DNA of 64,000 nucleotides from Podospora pseudocomata (Eukaryota; Ascomycota; Sordariomycetes; Sordariales; Podosporaceae), in NCBI RefSeq assembly GCF_035222375.1, contig NC_085890.1, forward strand, positions 1,178,001 to 1,242,000, written 5' to 3'. Each line of letters starts with the position of its first letter. Position 1 is the first letter of the stretch. Below, piece by piece: positions 9,927 to 20,604 of the stretch. The position numbers and the translations under genes are program-made. The notes beneath the pieces are model-generated. The model searched no databases. It was not told the origin of the DNA and worked only from the letters and a program-made list of their open reading frames with translations.

Positions 9927-10525
9927 ATTGAAGTTATCGCGAACTGATTGTTGTGCTCATCTGCGGGGTTGTAGTGCTCGAACGAAGTCGAACAAAGGCG
10001 GGCGGGGAAGTCGGAGATATTGGATTACAGGCGCGATCGTTGGTGGCTGCCGTGACTGGGATTAGCCCCTGCCCTTGACTATTGAACTCGCGATGCGTCA
10101 CGGTGGTGGGTAATCGCAGCAATTGACATAGAAGACGCGCGTGGCGGGCAGCTCGAAAATCAGGTGGGGTCTGTCGCTGTGTGTATACTTGGCTGCGGCT
10201 GGGAGCTGTACGGCCTGTGCGTGTCAGCTGGAAATTGCCCAGTTCGGGAGAGGCAGCCGAATGGAAAATGCGGTTATTGGTCTTTACGAGAGCAGTAGAA
10301 ATAGGGTTATGGTTAGCTTCGATATGTGGATTCTGACTCTCAAATGCTTTATGTACGAGAAGTATAGATAACAACGTTCAACATCGAAAGTATAAAACAG
10401 TGTAAGTATTGTAGAGCCAGATAGGAAAGCCCAGCTGTACACGGCATGTGTAAGTCAAAGCGGTTCATCCCAATGCCGCGCTATTACTAATCCAAACAAA
10501 CATGAGTACATGAGGCCAGCCTCCC
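9927..10525. other. Intergenic, upstream of zinc-protein gene and downstream of ku70
   Basis: No gene seen. It contains the promoter of the minus-strand gene at 6475-9926 and the ku70 3' UTR. Confidence 0.4.
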
Positions 10526-12581
10526 TCACGTATGCTCCTCGATCCATTGCTCGAGTCTCTCCAACAAATCAACCTTCTTTCCAGTTGTGCTGATTCCTTT
10601 GCTTGTCAAGATATCCTTGAGTACAGCCACCGTGAGCTTCTTCAATGTGTCGTTCTCCCAGGCAGCTTTGAGCTCTGCGTTGCTCATTTGACCACCAGAA
10701 CTAGCACTGCCTGCTGCGGCCTTTGGCCGCTTAGCCAGTCGTGGTCTTTCTTCCGCATCGTCTTCTTCGAGTTCGCGTTTAGTGGCTCGGAGTTGCATAA
10801 ACTCTTTCGCCTTGTCCGCCAACTCTTGTTTCCACTCGGCCATATACGCACCTACCCGCTTGTCAATTTGCCTGTATTTTGGCACAGTCAAGTCATCCAA
10901 AGCATCTGGAACATCCTCTTCAAGTGCCATGGCCTGGAGAATCTTGTAGTGCCACTGCAAAGCAGGGTTTGGGTATTTGAGAGGGTTGTATGTGGCCTTG
11001 GGCAGTTGAAGGTTCTGAATGATTTCTCTCATCTTGTCTGTCAACTCATCCGCAGGTTTGGTGGAGGTTTTGATTTCAACGCTTCTGATATCGTCTGCAA
11101 AGGGCAAGGGATAAAGCCAGAGCCCTGCAGGGAGATATGGTGCGGTTGAATCCTCGTCCTCGTCGTTGAGGCTTCCCGACGGAATGACAGCCACCATGAT
11201 AGGATTGGCATTCTTTCGAGCAACGAACCATGCAATCCCGACCTTCTTGGAAGTCAATAGCTTCTGCCAAAGAGCCGAAAATACACGGGTTGAACCGACG
11301 TAACCGTCCTCGCTTGGGAAAATGAATGTTGACTTCTTGACTGAGGCCCACATTGGGATGTTGGCCAGTGGCTTGAAGCCGATGATGCGGAGAACTTTGG
11401 TGTCGAGTTCCTTCAAGGACTTTGCTTCCTCGGGGGTGAAGTAAATGTACTCGCCGCCAAACTTGTAGGCCTTTTTGATTTCGCTCTTTTCAACGGTTCT
11501 CGCCTCGGAATCAACCTTGGTAGTTTCAGATTGAGCTAGTTGGGCTTGTTCTCCACCAAGCCACACATAGCAGGTGCGGGCGGGCTTTTGCTGGTGGAGT
11601 GGCATGTACCCCTTGACTGTGATCGTAAGACCTGGAGCAAGCTCAAAGGGCATCCTGGAGAAATAAGATCGCTTTGGTGTTTGTTTTAAGTTGATATTGG
11701 AGATCAAGGAGTTGAGAAGAGTCAGGCCATCGCCCGATCTTGATGTTTTGACTTCTTCAGAGTTGTCCCCTTCCTCGACCGAACTGCGGTAGACGATATC
11801 CTACACTTTTTAGGCCACAGACGGGTAAATGTGCCAGGATTACTTACATCGTAGAATTTTGAGAGGTCGAAGGGCTTCTTCGCCCGGCTGACAGGGAATA
11901 GTTCAATCGTCACACCAAGATCATAGAGATCCTTGGCACGAACAGCTGCCGATGACTTGGCCTGTTTGTCGTTCCCGTGTGGATTCTCATTGTCTGTGAT
12001 GATGAACAGTCTTCGCGAGCCGAAGTTGGCAGCATTGGTCGTGAAAATCTGGTTGGCACAAAAGAGCACATTCGACATGAGTACCGGTTCCTTGGATGGA
12101 ACGAGCACCTCATCGGCATCCTCTCCCTCCTCTACCAAATCTCTCAATTTCTTGACATCCTCCGCTCCTGGGACATCGAGCTCAGTGAAGAGGTAGCAGT
12201 GAGGATAGCCAGAGCCACTCCGACTACCAGTCTCGTCGCGGAATTTGGACTTTTCAGTCCCAAACAGCAGGATACCCATCATATCTTTTGGTTGGGCAAT
12301 GATACGCTGTTGCATAAATTGATGGGCGCATTTCAGGGCGGCAACCACGGCGGAATCCTTATCGGACTTCCTGTCGTCGCTACTCGGAGGTGGCTCCAAC
12401 ATGGACGCGCTCACGTCAATGGCGAACAGTACGGCATCTTTTTGAGTTTTGTAGTCCTGAGGTCTCGGTCAGCTTCAACTCTGATAATAATCATTGGACT
12501 TTCACCAACATTCTCATCCAACTCATCCTCCTCTTCGCCCCCATAGCGGCGCTCCTCATAGTCTCCCCAGGCCATTCCCAT
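10526..12581 (-). CDS. ku70: Ku70, ATP-dependent DNA helicase II 70 kDa subunit (non-homologous end joining)
   Basis: Three exons, 12510-12581, 11848-12456 and 10526-11800, all joined in phase 0; 651 residues, the usual size for fungal Ku70 (mus-51 in Neurospora). In order: an acidic N-terminus with [10 protein letters not shown], the Ku alpha/beta (vWA-like) domain beginning [19 protein letters not shown], the Ku core beta-barrel ([50 protein letters not shown]), the C-terminal arm, and a SAP DNA-binding domain at the end ([31 protein letters not shown]). Family knowledge: with Ku80 it binds broken DNA ends in the nucleus, recruits ligase IV and protects telomeres. The first intron has an unusual GTTGGT donor, chosen because it alone keeps the frame and gives the expected [14 protein letters not shown] join. 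A second Met lies at 12575. It shares a divergent promoter with ferrochelatase. Confidence 0.95.
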
Positions 12582-13179
12582 AGGAAATAAACTCCTGTCA
12601 GTTGTTGAAGTGTTCCTAAGAAATTGTGTTTCCACACGCCGTCCAATTGATAAGAATTGAATATTTTGCAATTCAAGGGATAATTGACTCTCGCAACTCA
12701 ACGGGCGAAATGAAATTATGTATGATGCAACCAGGTGTAAGCTTGAGACGCGCTAGAACCAGGCAGGCGCGCGACTGCCTAACGCCAAATCACGTGCCTC
12801 CTTGTCACGAACAAAGCAATTGAAGCGCTCTTATTGGCAGCTGCTGCACGGACCGATCTCCAACGTCATTGGAGAAGGCCAAGATCGCAAAAGTCGGCCG
12901 ACAGCAATTGCTACCGAACCATTCGGGGCAAACATGCGGAGTAAGAAGAAAGTGTCCAGAACATCTGTCAATTTACCCCGACATCGCCACCCAGACACTC
13001 TGTCCGAACTTTTTACACGAACAGTTCCAGAAGTCATCCGGTGACATATTTCAAAGCCTCACCTGTGTGTCTGACCCTCGATCATCACCTTTCCACGCCG
13101 AACCATCCCGGGATTTCGGCTGTGTGATTCTTTTATAAAATCACAAGCCACACCCGGATTGCCGGACCCCGTCATAGCC
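12582..13179. promoter_or_regulatory. Divergent promoter region of ku70 and ferrochelatase
   Basis: 598 bp between two head-to-head start codons. TATAAAA at 13134-13140 lies only 40 bp before the ferrochelatase ATG, which would leave a very short 5' UTR. No comparable TATA box is seen near ku70. Confidence 0.55.
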
Positions 13180-14553
<1,374 letters not shown>

Positions 14554-14939
14554 ACAGAATTCGGCAGAAAAATGTATCTTACTGTATAAGCTTGTAATTG
14601 CGAGTGTTTGTTATGACCTTTGTATACCTAGGGAATTATGCAGGAGAGCTGGCAATGCATCCCACCGGCAGTATGCATTTGTCATCCGGACAATGCAGAC
14701 ACGACTGCCGATGAAGGATGCGGGATGGAAACCTGCCTCGTGCGTCATTGATTTAAAACGGCACTTGGAGGTACCACCAATAGATTACAAAAGCTTCGTT
14801 ATCTCTGTTGTTTTGTTGGTAGAATAAGTCTCCGAAGATGTCTTGCACTCGGACTTCGGGCAGTGTTATGGCTCTCCGACGCAGCCGGAAGGATTTAAAC
14901 AAGCTATAGTTGAAGCTTTCACTAGCGACCAACCGTTGG
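14554..14939. other. Ferrochelatase 3' flank
   Basis: No gene is seen. It leads into the AT-rich relic region. Confidence 0.4.
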
Positions 14940-16060
14940 AAATTCTATGATCTACAAGAGGCTTTATTCATTGAGGGAGCTAAAGACCTGGAATTCCCCT
15001 CTCCCTATATAACCCACAGGTGTGGCTATTCCCTATCTAATATAGTGTAATGATTTGCTTATTAAATCTCGATAGAGAGAACTATTTAAACTAAAACTTA
15101 TAAATTAATTAGGTTATAATTATAAATATATTGTTAATTATAATATTAGTTAGTTAAAAAGCTAAAGACTAATGGAAATAATAATATTAAAAATATTTAA
15201 GTGCTTTACAAAAATTAAAAAAAAATTTCCTATCGGTTACTTTGTATAATTTCGTTAATTCTTTATAAGTTTAAAGCATCTTTTGAAATACACTTTTTTA
15301 AGTAAATATAATAATATTATTAGAAAATATTGTTTTATTTATTATTCACTTTTTCACTTTTATACGTTGTTTTAATGGGGTCGCTGAGAGCACTGTAACT
15401 ACAGGGGTCTCAAAAGGGTGAAGCAATTACCTAAGAACTTGGCGAGTGTCGGACTGTGCTGCTAAGTACGACGAGGTGGTTGTCGAAGGAAGAAAGTGCA
15501 ACAGGTATTACCTGCAAATACAGAGAGTAGTGAACTGAGATGTTGTAGTCTCATGTATATGGTACTGTAAATGATCAATCTTATTGACTGACTTGACTTA
15601 TTATTTCTTAAGGAAAGAAAGAAGCAGGAAAACCATTGCAATTGGAAGAGGGCTCTTTATGAGCACCTGAACTTCCTTATCATCCTTATCGCTCCCTATC
15701 GCTCGGTGGCCCCAGTGGCTTAGATCTATGATCTCGTTGCCGAAAAGGTGCTCGTATCGCTCATGAGGCTTCTTGTATCTTCGTTATTGTTCTCGTCGAC
15801 TTTGATTTCTCTGTACTATGCCCTAGGACCTAGAATCTGCCGCTTGTCTATCGCTCTCTTCCCACCTACTATAGTTTTGATTCATGTCTAGTTGAGACTG
15901 CCTCTTCACCTCGGCGATATCCCGCCTAACCCCGGACTTCCGGGCCTCGTCCCATCTAATCTTAGCTCGGGACAGGTCACGAAGCACCAGTTTACATAAC
16001 ACTAGCTCCAAATCACTTCCTCACAACAAAAACCAGTTCATGTCGTAATTCCTCCCGCGC
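14940..16060. mobile_element. AT-rich, decayed transposon relic (possibly LTR retrotransposon-derived)
   Basis: About 15040-15370 is strongly AT-rich (runs of tataaatta, attaaaaa, aataatatta), unlike the rest of the window, and is bordered by sharply more GC-balanced sequence that does not read as any host gene. The mixture suggests an old element altered by repeat-induced point mutation. The flanks carry sequence that reminds me of retrotransposon terminal regions, but I see no intact ends or target duplication. Treat it as a fossil of uncertain family, much broken and old. Confidence 0.35.
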
Positions 16061-16231
16061 CTAACGAGAGTTTTACCTTTTTTTTTTTTTTGGTTTGCGG
16101 GGCGGACAATTCTTTCTCCTTGCAACTTATGAACCACCATTCAACGGTTTCACATCACAAATTGGACCATTGTTACATGGCGGTATAAGAGACTGTTTCG
16201 CGGCATCCCTGATATCAGAACGGGCACCTGG
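16061..16231. other. MFS gene upstream region with poly-T tract
   Basis: A run of about 15 T at 16077-16091, followed by the likely promoter and 5' UTR of the transporter gene. Confidence 0.4.
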
Positions 16232-18136
16232 ATGAGCACTCACAACATGGCGCGCGATGAGACAATAGCCGATGTCGGCACCGACTCGACCGAGTCGACA
16301 AGATTGCTAGCGGACAGAGATGAAACCAGCAACAGCGAAAGACGACAAGATGAAGGAGAGGCCTGGGTGGGTTACGCAGACTTTGAGGGTTTGCCTTGGT
16401 GGAGGAGACCGACAGTTTGGTTCCTCTTGGTACCATATGCGCTTTTTACCCTGGCATTTGGAGGGACGGTGGTGCCAAAGCTGAATTTGTATGACACTCA
16501 CCCCCTCAGTCAAACAAAGGGTGATTTTAGCTGATTATCGATATAGGATTCTCGAGCTGGTATGCAAACGCTACTTTGCCGACCGCTCCGCCCGCGACCC
16601 AGATTTCACCTTCACTCCGGTTGTTCCTGGCGAAGACAACGACCAATGCTTCATCCCTGAAGTTCAGCGGTCTGTCGCAACCTTTATGATGGTTCTCAAT
16701 GTTTTGACTGGATTACTCAGCGCCTTGACGGCGCCGAAGTTGGGGTCGTTGTCGGATCGTTATGGCAGGAAACTCATGCTGACGGTTTGCGCGCTGGGTG
16801 GGATCATGAATGAGATTATTACCATCCTGGCGGCCAAGTTCCCGGAAACGATTCATTACAACTGGCTGATCTTGGGCGCGTTGTTTGATGGGCTTACGGG
16901 GTCTTTTACGGCGGGCAGTGTGCTGATTCATTCGTACACGAGCGACTGCACGCCCCCTTCGAAGCGCGGTGTGGCGATAGGGTACCTACACTCGTGCTTA
17001 TTCATGGGGCTGGCGTTCGGACCGCTGTTGGCGGGGTATTTCGCTGAGTGGACGGGGTCGCTGTTGTCGATCTTTTATGTGACGCTGGGATGTCATATTT
17101 TCTGGGTGTTTTCCATGTTGTTTATCACCCCAGAATCGCTGTCAAAGAAGAGACAATTGCTGGCGAGGGAGAAGTACGAGATTGAAAAGGCCGCGAGACG
17201 GCCACCGACTGTTGCGACAAGGGTTGGGGAGTTCGGGATGAGGGCGATGCTTGGACAGCAGATCAATGGGGTTGTGTACATGATGAAGAGCCAGAACCCG
17301 TTTGCGCCACTCAAGATTCTGTTTCCCAAGGGAGCGCACAATGCGAGGTTGAGGAGGAATTTCTTGATCCTGGCGTTTTTGGACATGGTGCTGCTCGGGG
17401 CTGCCATGAGTGGCGGGACGGTTATAATATTGTACACCGAGTACATGTTTGGATGGCGCAACTTGGAGAGTTCGAGGTTTGTCTCGCTTGTGTCGATGGT
17501 CAGGGTTGTGGTTTTGCTTGGTATTTTCCCGGTTATCAACTATGTGTTCCGGACGAGAAAGGCTGCTCGCTTGAGGCGGGAATCGACTGCGCCGATTGTG
17601 GAGAAGAATAACGGGGCGGACGAGTTCGATATCTGGATTTTGAGAAGCGCGATTCTGTCGGACGTGGTGGGAGTGATCGGGTATGCTGTTGTCCGGGATC
17701 CAGCGATTTTTGTTGGATGCGCCATCATCACGGCGTTTGGTGGCCTCGGTTCAGCTACTATTCAAGCTGCACTCAGCAAACATGTGCCCGCTGAGCGTGT
17801 TGGTCAGCTTCTTGGAGGCATAGGATTGCTTCACTCGCTGGCGAGAATTGGTGCGCCGGTTCTGTTTAACGGGATCTATGCCGCAACGGTGTCGTCGTAT
17901 CCGCAGGCGTTCTTTGTGGTGCTGGCTGGGCTGTTCAGTGCTACGTTTATCGCATCGCTTATGCTGAAACCTGGAGGTAAGTTTCCTGACTGAATGATGT
18001 GAGAGCTAATAGACTTGGGTGCTGACATTTTACAGTGTACATGACCGAGGATGATGCTGAGCCAGTCGAGATTGTGGCTACCCCTGGTGAGCGGGATGCG
18101 CTGGAGGATGATGAGCTCCTTCCGAGAGTCTCTTGA
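16232..18136 (+). CDS. Major facilitator superfamily transporter
   Basis: Three exons, 16232-16488, 16547-17976 and 18036-18136; 595 residues. A hydrophilic, Asp/Glu-rich cytosolic N-terminus of about 60 residues precedes the first membrane helix (VWFLLVPYALFTLAFGG). The loop between helices 2 and 3 has the MFS signature (LGSLSDRYGRKLML). About 12 hydrophobic helices follow, including LILGALFDGLTGSFTAGSV, GLAFGPLLAGYFAEW, LLGAAMSGGTVIILY and VLAGLFSATFIASLML, with a cytosolic loop in the middle. The overall look is that of the fungal TCR/Tet-like group (yeast YCR023C-like). The substrate is unknown. The tail after the last helix, encoded by exon 3, is acidic (MTEDDAEPVE, ALEDDELLPR). A second possible start (MARDET) lies at 16247. 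Confidence 0.88.
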
Positions 18137-18581
18137 TTGTGATGTAGCTTTCACATGTCAATATGGATCTGGAATATGGGTGGGATTTTGTCTGCATTGC
18201 ATTGGTTGTTGGGAGGTTGATCACTCGAAGTTATTAGACAGAGTCAGGTGTAGATGTGCATAACTTGAGGACATTGCATAAATTCATGAACTGAACGAAC
18301 GCATTCTTTTACTCTCCAATTACCCACCCGACCGTTTCAAAAATTGAGATACTTGCTTTTATGCTGAATGCCAACTGCCACATCAACATTGAGGTCGGAT
18401 GTGACCTGCGCGGGGACCCTTTTTGTGAGTGGCTGTGGCAACCGTTCGTTTGATGTAGGCCGAGCTTCTTCCGCTATAAGCCCGCTAAATCCCACTTTCA
18501 CTCTCAACAACAGCACTCGGCTTCAAACGACAGTCAATAACACCACAGATCGGCAAGCTATTCCCAAGTAAGCCAGCCACC
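18137..18581. other. Intergenic between MFS and HIT genes
   Basis: No gene is seen. It contains the MFS 3' UTR and the promoter of the HIT-domain gene. Confidence 0.4.
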
Positions 18582-20257
18582 ATGCTCTCCTCACGAGCAT
18601 CAAAGTTGAAGCCTTTTCCCGGTGTATATTCTCACCGTTCTTTATCCCCAGGAACATTCCCGCAACAGCAGCAGCGGCGTTTGCTTCACCAAAAACGACC
18701 TACCCCACCACCACCACCACCACCACCACCACTTGGACAACCACAACGACGACCAACTCTCACCACTTTTCCAATCCCACCACCCTCCCTCTCAAGAAAA
18801 ATCCCCTCCCTCAAAATGTCCACCACCCCTCAAAATCCTCCCCCCCTCCCACCAACATAACCTTCGGACCCTATCCCATCCCCCATTCCCAAATCTTCCT
18901 CCTCACCCCCCTCACCTTTGCCCTCGTCAACCTAAAGCCTCTTTTGCCAGGCCACGTCTTGGTGTGCCCTATCCACCCACACAAACGCCTCACCTCTTTG
19001 TCTCAGGAAGAACTCCTCGACCTGTGGTCCACCGTCCAAAAAGTCCAGGTCATGCTCGCTAGGCATTACTTCCCTTCCCCTGGCGCCCCGGAGCAAGGGA
19101 GTTTTAACATTGCTGTTCAGGACGGGCAGGAGGCAGGGCAGACGGTGCCGCATGTGCATGTGCACGTTATTCCGAGGATCAGAGGTGTGACGGAGAAGGG
19201 GGGGGATGGGGCGGGGGATGAGCTTTATGAGAGGATGGCTGGGGAGGAGGGGAATGTAGGGGGTGCGTTGTGGGATAAAGTGAATGGTTGTGGGGGGGAG
19301 AGGCCGGTGGGGAGGGGAAAGTTCGATCGGATTGAGGATGCGGAGAGGATGGCGAGGGAGGCGGGGGATATGCAGAGTGAGGCGGAGGTGTATAAGCGGG
19401 TGTTGGAGGAGATGGAGAGGGATGAGGTTAGAGATTATGGGATAGAGAATGAAAATGGGGAAAAGATGGCTGACGATGTGGTAGCAGGTGAAGAAGTAAA
19501 GTCACGGCAGCGGGGGGTGGTGGGCTTTGGAGAGTATTTGATCTTGGAAATCAAAAAGAATCTCGGGTTGGCCAAGCAAGAGGTGGAGGCGTTGAATAAA
19601 GGGTTGGATAATGGCTATGTTCGCAAGCCGATGAGTGAATTTGCTGGATGGTATGATTGGTTGTCGAGGAAGGGGGAAGCGGCAATTGAGGATGAGGAAC
19701 CACCAGACGTTGGAAAGCTATTCGAGGGTGATAAAAGAGCGATGAAGGCTTTGGACCGGTTTGATGGTTTTGACGACGACAGGGGACCAGGTGGTTGGGA
19801 AGACTATCAAGTGGACTACGAGTTTATGGCGCTGTATGATCAGAAATATGACCAGTGGAAGGGCAAGAGGAGGAAGCAGAGGCGGGAGGCGAGGAAACGG
19901 CGGGCGGCTGGGTGGGAAACATTCATTTCAAGCAAGCCTGCACACGAGCCTTTCTTCGACGAAGACGAGAACTTTTCCCTTGGGCATGGCTCGGACGTTG
20001 ACGGATCGGGCAAAGACAAGACTGTCCTGATCAGGATTTTGAACGAGAAGAAAGGTGTGTCTGCGAATTGGCACGTCAACTTTGGAGCCTTGACGGTCGA
20101 TGAGGACGTTCAGAGGAGGTTTTTGATCGGAGTTGCGAGGGCCGAGAGGCAGCGCAAGCTTGCTTTTGTGAGATTGCCCATCAAGGGTGATGATCTAGGG
20201 GGATGGCTGGCGGCCAAGGGGGTCAACGGGGGGAAAGGTGGGAAAATAGCAAAGTAG
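18582..20257 (+). CDS. HIT-domain protein (Fhit/Hnt2-like) with an extra C-terminal region of unknown function
   Basis: Proposed exons are 18582-18621 and 18669-20257, with a 47-nt intron (GTGTAT donor, AACAG acceptor; acceptors 3 or 6 bp further on also fit); about 542 residues. The intron is inferred from the frame change between the start MLSSRASKLKPFP and the body, so the N-terminus is less certain than the rest. After a Thr/Pro/Ser-rich leader the HIT domain starts at TNITFGPYPI (about residue 77). It runs through LVNLKPLLPGHVLVCP, FNIAVQDGQEAGQTVPHVHVHVIPR (the HXHXH catalytic triad) and DELYERMAGEEGNVGGALWDKV, typical of Ap3A hydrolases. Such enzymes normally end soon after. Here the frame stays open for about 270 more codons: GFGEYLILEIKKNLGLAKQEVEALNKGLDNGYVRKPMSEFAGWYDW, a basic KGKRRKQRREARKRRA stretch and a FDEDENFSLGHGSD part. 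I do not recognise that region. Confidence 0.75.
18703..18731 (+). repeat. CCA trinucleotide run
   Basis: About nine CCA/ACC units within the HIT gene's leader, read there as a run of Thr. Confidence 0.85.
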
Positions 20258-20604
20258 TCCAGGATCGGGAACAAAGCAAGGGAGGTAAAAGGTGGCAAAG
20301 GGAAGGAGAGAAAGAAGGCAAAGGCGAAATAATTGTTTGATAGATGTCAACTGAATCAAAAAGGCTAGAGATGTTCACACGCTTATTCAATCGCTTTAAC
20401 CAAAGAAAATATCACGCAATAAATGCCATGCCTAACTCTTCCAAGCAACAAATCAATCCGATTCGCAACAAGGGAAAACGTATATGAACTACCTAGGTAA
20501 CCAACCAGAAGCCCATTTGTACACTGCCCGCCAATATATCCCAAAAGAGTATCCGAAATAAGTCAGCAATGCTCCCATCCCAATGATAACCCATTGCAAC
20601 AGAT
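20258..20604. other. Short intergenic space between convergent genes
   Basis: It holds the 3' UTRs of the HIT gene and the NirA-type gene. Nothing else is seen. Confidence 0.4.

Noticed and set aside
10532-11149. 205-codon plus-strand frame opposite ku70
   Set aside because: It lies wholly within a conserved Ku70 exon and has no family resemblance.
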